DNA from: Methylophilales bacterium MBRSF5
GTDB lineage: Bacteria > Pseudomonadota > Gammaproteobacteria > Burkholderiales > Methylophilaceae
Direction: 5' to 3'
Assembly (NCBI GenBank): GCA_001044335.1
Contig: CP011001.1
Coordinates: 744,001-808,000, forward strand
DNA: 64,000 bases
This document shows positions 47,243 through 55,767 of the stretch, piece by piece. The position numbers and the translations under genes were made by a program. Positions within the stretch are counted from its first letter, which is position 1; each line of letters begins with the position of its first letter. The notes beneath the pieces were generated by a model that saw nothing but the letters and a program-made list of their open reading frames with translations, ran no database searches and was not told the origin of the DNA.

Positions 47243-47503
47243 ATGAGAAATTTAATAAAAGCATTTGAAAATTTAATGTATGCAATGGAAGCTACTTTAA
47301 TTGAATTAATTAGATTTATTTTTCAATTAATTCGTGGCGCTGGAAGTTTTGCTATTTTAATTGCGATTATGATTATTGGACTTTTTGTAGCTCATGGAAT
47401 CTTAATTGGCTTTTTAGTTTTAGCTGCCCTCTTTTATATAAACTATTCAATACCTGACTTAAAATATAGGTTTAATAAATTTTTAAATCGATTTAAAAAA
47501 TAA
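47243..47503 (+). CDS. Small membrane protein
   Basis: This 86-residue protein has one or two helices (SFAILIAIMIIGLFVAHGIL, then GFLVLAALFYINYSI) after an amphipathic N-terminus, and a basic C-terminus RFNKFLNRFKK. It stops 5 bases before selO and is probably co-transcribed with it. No family is recognised. Confidence 0.6.
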   Translation: MRNLIKAFENLMYAMEATLIELIRFIFQLIRGAGSFAILIAIMIIGLFVAHGILIGFLVLAALFYINYSIPDLKYRFNKFLNRFKK

Positions 47504-47508
47504 ATAAG

Positions 47509-48954
47509 ATGGCTTCTTCTTTTGGTTTTAATTTCAACGATACCTACTCCAAACTACCCAAAGAATTTGTGAAAAAAGCTGAGTTATATTCCTTTAAAAA
47601 TCCTCAGCATCAAATTTTTAATACTTCACTAGCTCACACATTAGGGCTTGATGAAAATGCCATCAAAGAAAGTAACTACATTTTCGCAAACGGGAACAAT
47701 CTTCCACATGGCTCAAGCTCAATTGCCCAAGCTTACTGTGGTCATCAATTTGGGCATTTTGTAAAACTGGGTGACGGCCGAGCCTTATTACTTGGTGAGC
47801 ATGTCACATCGGATCAAAAAAGATACGATATTCAATTAAAAGGGTCAGGTCCGACAGAATTTTCTCGCGGTGGTGATGGATTTGCTGCTCTAGGTCCAAT
47901 GCTACGTGAATATTTAATCAGTGAATCAATTCATGCCTTAGGCATCCCGACCACAAGAAGCTTATCGGTAATCGCCACAGGTCAGCCGGTATTTAGAGAA
48001 ACAACCTTAAAAGGCGCCATGTTAACCCGGGTTGCCCAAAGTCACATTAGGGTAGGTACATTCCAATTTGCTTCCTTGAATGGAAAAGACCATGTTCGTG
48101 ATTTAGCAGAGTATACAATCGACCGTCACTTTCCTGATCTTAAAAATCAAGAAGATAAATTCGAAGGACTGTTGTTACGAATTATTGATTTGCAATCACA
48201 ATTGATTGCCCAATGGATGTCTGTTGGGTTTATTCATGGCGTAATGAACACGGACAACATGTCTATCTGTGGAGAAACCATCGATTACGGGCCTTGTGCT
48301 TTTTTAAATCACTACAAACAAGATTCGGTGTTTAGCTCTATTGATAGGAATGGGCGATACGCATATAGAAACCAACCCATGATTGCCCATTGGAACCTGA
48401 CACGTTTGGCTGAAAGTCTTTTAATTTTATTTGCTGAGGATATCGATATGGCAAAAGAAAAGGCTCTGGATATGTTGTCCTTATTTAAAGAGAAATATAT
48501 GAGCTACTGGGTGGGCTTAATGGCTGGGAAGATTGGTATTGAGAATTCTTCAAAAATAGATGAGAAATTTATTAATGATTTCTTAAGTCTTTTGGAAAAA
48601 CACCAAGCTGACTTTACCAACTCATTTAGAAACCTTAACAACTTAAATCAACTAAAAGATTCACTGACTCATGATGAGTTATTTGTTCAATGGAATAATC
48701 AGCGAATAAATTTGATCGGTAAGGAGAATATGATTAGAAGTCAAAAGATGATGGATTCTATCAACCCATGCGTGATTCCTAGAAATCATTTGGTGGAGCA
48801 AAGTTTAGACGATGCTAATAATGGAAATTTAGAAACGTTTCATGAGTTACTCAATGTCGTCCAGTATCCTTTTGCTATGCCTGAAAATCCCATGTATTTA
48901 GAGCCACCTTCGCCAGAGTATGAGCAAAGCTATCGAACTTTTTGTGGAACCTGA
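47509..48954 (+). CDS. selO: Protein adenylyltransferase SelO (YdiU family)
   Basis: This 481-residue pseudokinase-fold enzyme transfers AMP to protein hydroxyls and affects redox homeostasis. Family motifs include AYCGHQFGHFVKLGDGRALLL, QLKGSGPTEFSRGGDGFAALG, GVMNTDNMSICGETIDYGPCAF (catalytic/metal region) and the C-terminal PFAMPENPMYLEPPSPEYEQ then SYRTFCGT, including the conserved Cys near the end. Length is normal. It follows a small membrane gene and converges with a 74-residue gene. Confidence 0.95.
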   Translation: MASSFGFNFNDTYSKLPKEFVKKAELYSFKNPQHQIFNTSLAHTLGLDENAIKESNYIFANGNNLPHGSSSIAQAYCGHQFGHFVKLGDGRALLLGEHVTSDQKRYDIQLKGSGPTEFSRGGDGFAALGPMLREYLISESIHALGIPTTRSLSVIATGQPVFRETTLKGAMLTRVAQSHIRVGTFQFASLNGKDHVRDLAEYTIDRHFPDLKNQEDKFEGLLLRIIDLQSQLIAQWMSVGFIHGVMNTDNMSICGETIDYGPCAFLNHYKQDSVFSSIDRNGRYAYRNQPMIAHWNLTRLAESLLILFAEDIDMAKEKALDMLSLFKEKYMSYWVGLMAGKIGIENSSKIDEKFINDFLSLLEKHQADFTNSFRNLNNLNQLKDSLTHDELFVQWNNQRINLIGKENMIRSQKMMDSINPCVIPRNHLVEQSLDDANNGNLETFHELLNVVQYPFAMPENPMYLEPPSPEYEQSYRTFCGT

Positions 48955-48958
48955 TTGT

Positions 48959-49183
48959 TTACCACTGGTGAGTATTTGCGCACTCTAACTTATGACCGTC
49001 TTTAGCAATATTAAGTAATTCCCTTCGTTGTGTTTGGATTTGATCTGGCGACCCATCAAAATCATTAATCGCGATAGAGCTCCCATCAAAACTTCGTACA
49101 CATTGCTGGTAAGGCGAAAATAGATAGTAGACAACAAAATAAATTAATAAAGCCGCTATTAAAAACTTAAGAAATCTCATCAT
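48959..49183 (-). CDS. Single-helix protein, SPxQxC(V/I)R family copy A
   Basis: This 74-residue protein has a membrane helix (FLIAALLIYFVVYYLF) directly followed by SPYQQCVR and, at the C-terminus, LECANTHQW. The 87-residue protein at 55104-55367 has the same layout (helix, SPTQDCIR, QCRTNNSW), so these are paralogues. The two Cys may pair in the periplasm. It is encoded after htpX, whose stop is adjacent to its start. Confidence 0.65.
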   Translation of the reverse strand: MMRFLKFLIAALLIYFVVYYLFSPYQQCVRSFDGSSIAINDFDGSPDQIQTQRRELLNIAKDGHKLECANTHQW

Positions 49184-50070
49184 TAATTTAACTCATTTAA
49201 ATTTTGAAGGTATTCAATTCGCTCCTCGAGAGGTGGGTGACTCGAAAAGAATCTCATAAAACCCGCATGCTTAGTGCCTGATACTCCAAGAGCGCTCATC
49301 TGATTTGGCAGGTCAGAAGGTTGGTAATAACTTTTTAGACGCAATAAGGCAGCGATCATTTTATGCTTATCGGTTAATGCCGCGCCTCCGTAATCAGCCC
49401 TGAATTCTCTTTGCCTTGAAAACCACATCACAATCATTGAAGCAAGGATACCAAGAATAATTTCGGCAACGATCATAGTGATATAAAAACCGGGGCCTAC
49501 GCCGTTGCGGGTTTTAAAGATCACTTTATCGACTGTGTATCCAATCACCCGTGATAAAAACATGACGAATGTATTGACGACGCCTTGTATTAGAGTCAAT
49601 GTCACCATATCACCATTTGCGACATGTGATACCTCATGGGCCAGTACTGCCTCCACCTCATCTTTTGACATGTTATCCAACAGTCCTTGAGAGACAGCGA
49701 CCAGGGCATTATTCTTATTCATTCCTGTAGCAAATGCATTTAATTGTGGTGATGGAAAAATGGCGACTTCTGGCATCCCTATTCCTGCTCGCTGAGCTTG
49801 GCTGGCAACCGTATCAATTAACCACTTTTCAGTTTCACTCTGTGCTTGTGTAATGACCCGTGCCCTGGACATGCGTTTTGCAGTCCATTTTGAAATAGCC
49901 AGAGAAATAAAGGCTCCACCGAATCCAAAACAGGCTGCGAAGATCAGTAACCCTTGATAGTTGATGCCATTTTCATCAAGATATCCTTTAAAACCGAACA
50001 GGCTCATAGTTATCGAAAGGACAAAAACAATAGCCAAGTTAGTAAGCATAAAAATAATAATTCTATTCAT
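49183..50070 (-). CDS. htpX: Membrane zinc metalloprotease HtpX
   Basis: This 295-residue protease has four membrane helices, the zinc motif LAHEVSHVANGD with HExxH, and the third ligand in REFRADYGGAALTDKHK. PEVAIFPSPQLNAFATG is also family-typical. HtpX degrades misfolded inner-membrane proteins with FtsH. It is followed by the small helix protein, sharing one base. Confidence 0.96.
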   Translation of the reverse strand: MNRIIIFMLTNLAIVFVLSITMSLFGFKGYLDENGINYQGLLIFAACFGFGGAFISLAISKWTAKRMSRARVITQAQSETEKWLIDTVASQAQRAGIGMPEVAIFPSPQLNAFATGMNKNNALVAVSQGLLDNMSKDEVEAVLAHEVSHVANGDMVTLTLIQGVVNTFVMFLSRVIGYTVDKVIFKTRNGVGPGFYITMIVAEIILGILASMIVMWFSRQREFRADYGGAALTDKHKMIAALLRLKSYYQPSDLPNQMSALGVSGTKHAGFMRFFSSHPPLEERIEYLQNLNELN

Positions 50071-50102
50071 TTATTTACTTTCATTTTATCTAAAGAAATT
50101 GA

Positions 50103-50130
50103 CCAAAAAAAACCCACTAAGTTTAGTGGG
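50103..50130 (-). terminator. Terminator after the small exported gene, upstream of htpX
   Basis: On the reverse strand CCCACTAA, loop AC, TTAGTGGG is followed by eight T. It lies 74 bases beyond the stop of the 50204-50515 gene and 33 bases before htpX, insulating htpX from it. Confidence 0.82.
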
Positions 50131-50203
50131 CAAAATCTAGGAGATTTTTTATTAAGCCTTGCTCAATGTAACCATAGAAAATAAATATTACATAAATATG
50201 AAA

Positions 50204-50515
50204 TTATTGAAATATTTTCTTTGCACATAATTTTTGAACTCTATTGTTATCTTCAATAAAATTAACTAGATCTAGCTCAGATTTAATGTCCATCTGCTTT
50301 GATAACTGATCAAAAATTACCATTGATTCTGGCTTAAGGTTGCTGGATAGACACTCGCATATTGTTTTAACTTGAGCTTCAGCCATATTTTGGTCGCTAG
50401 GAATTGAAAAATTGACTGATGACTCATTACATTGAATTAGTTTAGATTCAACTTGATTAATATCTGCCGCAACAATGTTTAATGGTAATAAAGTCAAAAA
50501 AAATAAATATTTCAT
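50204..50515 (-). CDS. Small exported protein of unknown function
   Basis: This 103-residue protein has a signal peptide (MKYLFFLTLLPLNIVAAD) and four Cys in the mature part (LIQCNES, TICECLS, KLCAKK). I start at 50515 because the 21 residues upstream in frame do not form part of the signal peptide. Nothing identifies a domain. It is one of several Cys-paired short exported proteins in this region. Confidence 0.55.
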   Translation of the reverse strand: MKYLFFLTLLPLNIVAADINQVESKLIQCNESSVNFSIPSDQNMAEAQVKTICECLSSNLKPESMVIFDQLSKQMDIKSELDLVNFIEDNNRVQKLCAKKIFQ

Positions 50516-50580
50516 GATAAAAAATTTCTGAATGTCGTATATTATTGATGCAAATTTTAATAAAAAAATATTACACAATT

Positions 50581-51039
50581 ATGAAAATATTGATTTACAG
50601 AACCTACTTTTTTACCATCTCTATTATTTTTTTGTTGATATATAGTGGCTTTGCCAATGCTGAAAAAAACCTGCCTTCTTTAGATCTTTTAATTGAAGAA
50701 GTTCAAGATAAAAATGATCAATTAGTAATTTTCAAAAGATGTGCTGCCGTTTATTTAACCTCCTCCACTACGGCAAAAGTTCGACCTGATACTGCACAAT
50801 TTGAGAAGAAATTAAAGGGTGTAGCAAAATTTTTTATTTTTCTCTCCATCGAGCTAGCAAAAAGTGACGGAATCCATCAAGATGACAATCAAATTGAAAA
50901 AGATATTGATGACCTGTATACATATTATCTTGCTGATATTGAAAACAATAAAGATACGGATGGCAGTTACAAAGATGGATTATTACAGCAAGACCTTCCT
51001 GTCTGCAGCTCAATATATGAAGCTAGCAAATCACTGTAA
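50581..51039 (+). CDS. Exported protein of unknown function
   Basis: This 152-residue protein has a signal peptide (MKILIYRTYFFTISIIFLLI, cleaved near FANAEK), then a mostly helical region LPSLDLLIEEVQDKNDQLVI and two Cys (KRCAAVY, PVCSSIY). It converges with the next gene. I place the start at 50581; an upstream ATG at 50545 is also in frame. No domain is recognised. Confidence 0.55.
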   Translation: MKILIYRTYFFTISIIFLLIYSGFANAEKNLPSLDLLIEEVQDKNDQLVIFKRCAAVYLTSSTTAKVRPDTAQFEKKLKGVAKFFIFLSIELAKSDGIHQDDNQIEKDIDDLYTYYLADIENNKDTDGSYKDGLLQQDLPVCSSIYEASKSL

Positions 51040-51040
51040 T

Positions 51041-51574
51041 CTATTTCATACACTCCAGAAATGTTGAGCCATTTTCCAAAAAAAATTGACGCTGATTCTC
51101 TCTTATTTTTTTATTCCGAGCATTCTCAAACGCCTCTTCATTGATAAGATAAAACCTACCTTCTGTCATTCCAAGCCTAAAAGTTAAATTATTTTCTGGG
51201 TTTAAATTATCTATACAAACCCAATTGTTAATATCCATAAAACTAAACTCCGAACAATAGTCCACTATAATAAAATCTTCAAAATCATGATCACTAGGTT
51301 TATCTTTTGAACCTTTTAAGACTTTAGCTCTTTGCTCAATTAAAATTTGAGACATTTCATCAAAGCGAAAACGATAGAAGAATTGGTAAGGATTGAGTAT
51401 CTCTTCCTCAGAGGTAATTTGACGCTCATAGTAGTTGATACATCGATCGCTACACTCTCTAACATCTTGGTAAGAATGACAATAATGAGATTGTAGGTTG
51501 GTGTGAGGTTCAGCTAACAAGGCACTAGGCCAACAAATGATAAAGATAAAACTATATGCAATTAATTTATCCAT
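51041..51574 (-). CDS. Exported Cys-rich protein of unknown function
   Basis: This 177-residue protein starts at 51574 (MDKLIAYSFIFIICWPSALL) with a signal peptide ending LLAEP. The mature part has about seven Cys, including SHYCHSYQDVRECSDRCINYY, and a helical middle. An in-frame start at 51628 would add an 18-residue extension that touches sixA. No domain is recognised. Confidence 0.6.
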   Translation of the reverse strand: MDKLIAYSFIFIICWPSALLAEPHTNLQSHYCHSYQDVRECSDRCINYYERQITSEEEILNPYQFFYRFRFDEMSQILIEQRAKVLKGSKDKPSDHDFEDFIIVDYCSEFSFMDINNWVCIDNLNPENNLTFRLGMTEGRFYLINEEAFENARNKKIRENQRQFFLENGSTFLECMK

Positions 51575-51627
51575 GCGTTTTATTTTAATGCAAACATTCG
51601 GTATGCTTATGGTGTCAATTTCTAACA

Positions 51628-52107
51628 TCAGGTTAAATTAATAATTTTCTCTTTTTTTGGTCTGACGATAAAATCAACCTCAGACTCTTTATCCAAACAT
51701 GCCGATGATATCCTTGCAAACACACATGTTGGATAATCTATATTAAATTTCTTTTGAAAAAAATTAATAGCTTCGGATAAACCTGGATTGTGTCCAACAA
51801 GAAGAATGTTTGATTTATTTATCCCTTGAAGGTGATTTAATATGTATATTCCTGAAGCATGATAAAGACTATCTAGAAATCTTATTTCTTTAAAAGCACT
51901 TGGTACATTGTCATAAATTAAATCTAAAGTTTCTTTCGTTCTTGCAGCAGACGAGCATAGAGTTAGATCAAATTGAATTTTCTTATCTCTAATAAAATCA
52001 GCCAATGTAACTGCATCATCCCTACCTCTTTTTTCAAGTACCCTGCTGTGATCATCCACAAAATTCTCCCAAGAGGATTTGGCGTGTCTCAAAAGATATA
52101 CGTTCAT
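51628..52107 (-). CDS. sixA: SixA-type phosphohistidine phosphatase (histidine phosphatase superfamily)
   Basis: This 159-residue protein starts MNVYLLRHAKSSWENF with the catalytic RHG-like RHA motif (His8) and has the second His in ILLVGHNPGLSEAI. SixA removes phosphate from phosphohistidine domains such as NPr of the nitrogen PTS. It is longer by little than E. coli SixA (161). It is monocistronic or leads the small exported gene; upstream 193 bases hold a divergent promoter. Confidence 0.88.
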   Translation of the reverse strand: MNVYLLRHAKSSWENFVDDHSRVLEKRGRDDAVTLADFIRDKKIQFDLTLCSSAARTKETLDLIYDNVPSAFKEIRFLDSLYHASGIYILNHLQGINKSNILLVGHNPGLSEAINFFQKKFNIDYPTCVFARISSACLDKESEVDFIVRPKKEKIINLT

Positions 52108-52244
52108 AAAAGTTATTAATAAATTAAAAAAATATTATAAAACCTGGGTCAGGATGTTTCTAGTAAAAAAATATTTATTGCAACATTTGATATCTGTCAA
52201 ACTTCTTAATAATAAAGACATAATATTATTTTAATTATATTGTC

Positions 52245-52273
52245 TTGACAAGAGTTAGATTTAGGCCTAAGGT
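52245..52273 (+). promoter_or_regulatory. Candidate promoter of the 52301 gene
   Basis: TTGACA (52245-52250), 17-base spacer, then TAAGGT (52268-52273), a weak -10. A GGAGAG ribosome site follows. TCTTGACAAGA around the -35 is an 11-base palindrome and might be bound by a repressor. Confidence 0.4.
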
Positions 52274-52300
52274 TAATTAAATAGTTTAAAAGGAGAGATC

Positions 52301-52567
52301 ATGAATTTAGCTTTTTATACATATTTAGTTGGGGTATGTATAGGGAATATATGTACTTGGGAACCCACTGTGGAATATAATAAATTTACATCTATAGAAA
52401 ATTGTCAAATGGCTGGTGAGCTTTTGAAAGATATTGCAAACCAAAGAGTGCTAGATGAGCATAACTATCCCTACCTCAAATTTAACTATCAGTGCTATAA
52501 CTGGTGGGAAAAATACAATAGAGAGTTAAAGGACAAATTCGGATATACAAAAGAAGCAGGCTATTAA
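52301..52567 (+). CDS. Small protein of unknown function
   Basis: This 88-residue protein follows a strong AAGGAGAG ribosome site. It starts MNLAFYTYLVGVCIGNICTW, with two early Cys, and has two more in the middle (ENCQMAG, YQCYNWW). The N-terminus could be a short signal. Length and pattern match several uncharacterised marine proteobacterial proteins, but I recognise no family. Confidence 0.6.
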   Translation: MNLAFYTYLVGVCIGNICTWEPTVEYNKFTSIENCQMAGELLKDIANQRVLDEHNYPYLKFNYQCYNWWEKYNRELKDKFGYTKEAGY

Positions 52568-52646
52568 TTTAGATAATAGTTACCATAAGCTTTTTTGAAC
52601 ATTTTGTTCACTTACTAATCACATATTTTTTAAAAATATTTAACTT

Positions 52647-53291
52647 ATGAGATTAGTCGTCACTGATAACCAATTTAATCCAAACCCTTATTGGGATAAA
52701 CCCATTGAAGGTGATATTAATACTGCATCTAATCAACTCGTTGAATTCTTTGATCAGAATGGGTATGACCTTACCGTGTTAGAACAAATCTATGCTGAGG
52801 CCAACCAGGCGAAAACAACCGTGCATAGAAATTCAGAGCACATTACTTTAAGACAGACATGGTTTTCGGACGATGCTCCAAAATCATCTGGTGCGCACAT
52901 TAATCATGCGGTCATGTTCGAAAGAAAAGGTTTTACAGGCGATGCCCTTTTACAGTTGAAGGAATGGGCTCAGCAATCACCTCAGCTGTATAAGCTGATA
53001 GCCATGCGTCCAAAATGGGGGTTAGATTTTTCAATCGATTATTGTGATGAAGAGGGCAATGTTTTCGAGTTGCTGCACTGGGAATTCGACGGATTCGATT
53101 ACCAAGAAATCTACAACAAAAAGATTCACATGGATGAGTTTCTAATTAAGCAAGACTGGGACGAACGGGCAAAAAAAATGTTAGAACAAAAAGAGGATTG
53201 GCATTCTTTAGGTTTTTTTGAACAAAGTGAGTGGAAAACTCATTTTTTTGGTATAGATAAAGAGCGTTTCAAGATGGTGCTCTGGAAATAA
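52647..53291 (+). CDS. Uncharacterised cytoplasmic protein
   Basis: This 214-residue protein has no signal or membrane segment. It is rich in Trp and aromatic residues (LLHWEFDGFDYQEIY, DWHSLGFFEQSEWKTHFFG) and ends FKMVLWK. An ordered beta-alpha fold is likely. The next gene, a secreted methyltransferase, starts 14 bases later, so they may be co-transcribed. Function unknown. Confidence 0.7.
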   Translation: MRLVVTDNQFNPNPYWDKPIEGDINTASNQLVEFFDQNGYDLTVLEQIYAEANQAKTTVHRNSEHITLRQTWFSDDAPKSSGAHINHAVMFERKGFTGDALLQLKEWAQQSPQLYKLIAMRPKWGLDFSIDYCDEEGNVFELLHWEFDGFDYQEIYNKKIHMDEFLIKQDWDERAKKMLEQKEDWHSLGFFEQSEWKTHFFGIDKERFKMVLWK

Positions 53292-53305
53292 ATGGTTATA
53301 AAAAT

Positions 53306-54118
53306 ATGAGAATAACAACGATCCTCTGCTTAAATTTATTTATAGGTTTTATTTTTCCCCAACTGGCGCTGTCAAATGAAGACTTGATTGATGAGGTTCT
53401 TGCTGGAGAGCATCGTGATGCTAATTATATTAAGAGGGATAAATATCGTCATCCCAAAGAAACTTTAGATTTTTTTGGTATAACGCCAGAGAAATCAGTT
53501 GTCGAAATAACACCGGGTTATGGCTGGTATGCTGAAATTCTAACACCCCTTCTACGAGAAAATGGAAACTACATATACGCCTCATATAAATTAAATGACG
53601 ACATTAATCCTTTTTTTGTAAAGGTAGAAAAAGCGTTCATTGAAAAAATGCAACAACACCCTGATGTCTATGACAAACTAAACTGGGTCCACTTTGAAGC
53701 TAGCGATCCTCATTTAACACCAGATGGGCCAGTAGATGCCGTTGTAACATTTAGAAACGTTCATAACTGGGCTAAAGCCGGAACCACAAAATCAATGTTT
53801 GAGGGGTTCCACAAAGCTTTAAAGCCTGGAGGTGTGCTTGGTTTAGTTGAGCATCGCGCCATACCAGGGACGTCGCTAGAAAATCAAATCAAAAGCGGCT
53901 ACATGACCGAGGATTTTGTCATTCAAATGGCTGAAAGTGTTGGCTTCCGTTTAGATGCTAAGTCTGAGATCAATGCCAACCCCAAAGATACCAAAGATCA
54001 TCCAGGTGGCGTGTGGAATCTCCTTCCCAACCTTCGAAATGTTGCCGTTGAAGACAAGGACAAAATGGTCGAAGTTGGTGAATCAGATCGTATGACCCTG
54101 CGTTTCATCAAAGACTAG
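53306..54118 (+). CDS. Exported class I SAM-methyltransferase-like protein (COG4798 type)
   Basis: This 270-residue protein has a signal peptide (LCLNLFIGFIFPQLALSNED) and a Rossmann methyltransferase domain: SVVEITPGYGWYAEILTPLL is the SAM loop, DAVVTFRNVHNWAKAGT the acidic strand segment, and LKPGGVLGLVEHRAIPG the late motif. An exported methyltransferase is unusual because SAM is cytoplasmic. Members of this family are common in proteobacteria with no proven activity. Confidence 0.8.
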   Translation: MRITTILCLNLFIGFIFPQLALSNEDLIDEVLAGEHRDANYIKRDKYRHPKETLDFFGITPEKSVVEITPGYGWYAEILTPLLRENGNYIYASYKLNDDINPFFVKVEKAFIEKMQQHPDVYDKLNWVHFEASDPHLTPDGPVDAVVTFRNVHNWAKAGTTKSMFEGFHKALKPGGVLGLVEHRAIPGTSLENQIKSGYMTEDFVIQMAESVGFRLDAKSEINANPKDTKDHPGGVWNLLPNLRNVAVEDKDKMVEVGESDRMTLRFIKD

Positions 54119-54185
54119 AATCTCAACTTTTAACAACTAGGAATTTTTCCTGTGAATTTTCTTTACTTTTAATACTCATAGTGCG

Positions 54186-54404
54186 ATGACAAAAACAAGT
54201 TACATTTCTGTAGAGGAAGTTTCAAAGCTCCTTATGGTCGATAGAGGCACCATTAAAGAGTGGGTAAAAGATGGTAAATTTCCACCTCCAAATCGGCTGA
54301 ATGAAAGAAGCTGCATTTGGAGTTATGCGGTTATTGAGAATTGGATTGCGCAGCAGCAGCAAACTCAAGACTTCATCAATAATAACGACATCGACTTAAT
54401 TTAA
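54186..54404 (+). CDS. AlpA/excisionase-like helix-turn-helix regulator, copy 1
   Basis: This 72-residue protein has the winged MerR/AlpA-like fold: SVEEVSKLLMVDRGTIKEWV, then DGKFPPPNRLNERSCIW and AVIENWI. AlpA-like proteins control prophage or island excision, but solitary ones also act as ordinary regulators. A paralogue with the same pattern lies at 57509. The following exported genes (54409, 54725, 55104) run in the same direction and may be its targets. Confidence 0.8.
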   Translation: MTKTSYISVEEVSKLLMVDRGTIKEWVKDGKFPPPNRLNERSCIWSYAVIENWIAQQQQTQDFINNNDIDLI

Positions 54405-54408
54405 ACCC

Positions 54409-54723
54409 ATGAAATACCTTTTATTACTATTTTTTATTCCATCCATATCGTTGGCATGGGAAAATACTTTTGAGATCACAAGCGATAAGAAAAGAAGAAT
54501 TACATCTTATTTTAATGATGACAATATGCAATTCTCACGATCAAAAAACTATGAATTCGACTGTGTTAATGAAAATTATAAAATCCTAAAGGCAACCTCC
54601 TATCAGTTTCCAGAATTAAAAGGGAAATCTATGGATGAGAATGCTGATCCAGAAAAGGTATTCCAACCACAACCTCACTCAAATGAATACACCCTTCTTA
54701 AAGAAGTTTGTAACTATAAGTAG
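54409..54723 (+). CDS. Small exported protein
   Basis: This 104-residue protein has a signal peptide (MKYLLLLFFIPSISLAWEN) and two Cys (FDCVNEN, EVCNYK) that may pair. It starts 4 bases after the AlpA-like gene and is followed directly by another exported gene at 54725. No domain is recognised. Confidence 0.65.
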   Translation: MKYLLLLFFIPSISLAWENTFEITSDKKRRITSYFNDDNMQFSRSKNYEFDCVNENYKILKATSYQFPELKGKSMDENADPEKVFQPQPHSNEYTLLKEVCNYK

Positions 54724-54724
54724 C

Positions 54725-55093
54725 ATGCATAAGTATCTAGTATTCATTCTTTTTCCACTAGTAAGTTTTGCTGAAGAAATTACATTTGAATGTAAATATA
54801 AATCAAATAACGATAATCAACCAACAGAAATGAATGAAAGTATCATCTACGACACATCTAAAGAATCACTTATTGTTATCAGGTATAAGGAGCCTTTGCA
54901 ATGTGTTAAAGATAATTGGGTAATGAATTGCCAAGGTAGATTTGAAAACGATAATGAAGACATTCAAGATTTAATTACTATTGGTCGAAAAGATATTAAC
55001 TACAGACAAACTATTACGCTAACCAAAAAAGATAATTCAGCTAAAACGGTCAATCAGTTTAAAGGTAAGTGTCGTATTGTGGAAAGCAATTAG
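54725..55093 (+). CDS. Small exported protein
   Basis: This 122-residue protein has a signal peptide (MHKYLVFILFPLVSFAEE) and four Cys (FECKYK, LQCVKDN, MNCQGRF, GKCRIV). I start at 54725, one base after the previous stop; the frame is open upstream but lacks a signal peptide. It resembles the preceding protein in size and style. The fold is unknown. Confidence 0.65.
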   Translation: MHKYLVFILFPLVSFAEEITFECKYKSNNDNQPTEMNESIIYDTSKESLIVIRYKEPLQCVKDNWVMNCQGRFENDNEDIQDLITIGRKDINYRQTITLTKKDNSAKTVNQFKGKCRIVESN

Positions 55094-55103
55094 GAAGCTC
55101 TAA

Positions 55104-55367
55104 GTGATAAAAACATATCTTAAAGACTTAAGAAAACTCTTATTCGTAATTGTTTTACTCATTACATTGTACTTTTGGCTTTCACCAACCCAAGATTGTA
55201 TTAGGAAAGGTGAAGAATTTAAATCATTTGATGTCTGGAAAGACGGTTTATCAACTAAAGAAAAAAAGTTTATTGAAGATAGCTGGGCCTCAAATTTATA
55301 TGACAAAGAAAAAACTAATTGGGAAAGAGTTATTGCAAAGCAATGTCGCACAAACAATAGTTGGTAG
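55104..55367 (+). CDS. Single-helix protein, SPxQxC(V/I)R family copy B
   Basis: This 87-residue protein has a membrane helix (LLFVIVLLITLYFWL) followed at once by SPTQDCIR and a C-terminal KQCRTNNSW. The same layout is seen in the htpX-linked 74-residue protein (SPYQQCVR and ECANTHQW). Shared spacing of helix, SPxQxC motif, late Cys and final Trp shows homology. Function unknown; both Cys should lie outside the membrane. Confidence 0.68.
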   Translation: MIKTYLKDLRKLLFVIVLLITLYFWLSPTQDCIRKGEEFKSFDVWKDGLSTKEKKFIEDSWASNLYDKEKTNWERVIAKQCRTNNSW

Positions 55368-55403
55368 TATCAATATTTCATTTTGAATTCATCAAAAACT
55401 ACT

Positions 55404-55559
55404 TTATAAAACGATTATTTCACCTACCGGACATTCTGCATTGTTTTGATTTACCAATTGAATATACTTGGTTTGACCAAAGTTTTTGTAATGAGTGAAT
55501 AACCAAATCCAAGCAATAATTATATAAATAAAAAAGCATTGCCAAAGTTTATTTTCCAT
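55404..55559 (-). CDS. 51-residue single-helix peptide (unannotated)
   Basis: The start MENKLWQCFFIYIIIAWIWL forms a helix, followed by FTHYKNFGQTKYIQLVNQNN and AECPVGEIIVL. Two Cys are present. Its ATG overlaps the end of the 70-residue gene upstream by 11 bases, so translation is probably coupled. No family is recognised. Confidence 0.55.
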   Translation of the reverse strand: MENKLWQCFFIYIIIAWIWLFTHYKNFGQTKYIQLVNQNNAECPVGEIIVL

Positions 55560-55761
55560 TACCAAGCTCACTGAGAGGAATTATATTTTCAGATGGATTA
55601 AGAGGTTTAAATTCCTCTTGTCTCTCTTTTTTAACACCCCTGGCTTCATTGCTATTTGACGTATCTTCATCATGGTAATTATCAATATCCGACTCTATCC
55701 ATATTAAAAAGCTAATTAGGCCTATAATTGAACTCAAAGGTATATAAAAAATTTTTTTCAT
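55549..55761 (-). CDS. Small membrane-anchored protein
   Basis: This 70-residue protein has one helix (MKKIFYIPLSSIIGLISFLI) and a charged tail (DEDTSNSNEARGVKKERQEE). It lies 6 bases after the SOUL-domain gene and is followed by the overlapping 51-residue peptide, so all three may form one transcript. Function unknown. Confidence 0.6.
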   Translation of the reverse strand: MKKIFYIPLSSIIGLISFLIWIESDIDNYHDEDTSNSNEARGVKKERQEEFKPLNPSENIIPLSELGNGK

Positions 55762-55767
55762 TGATTC

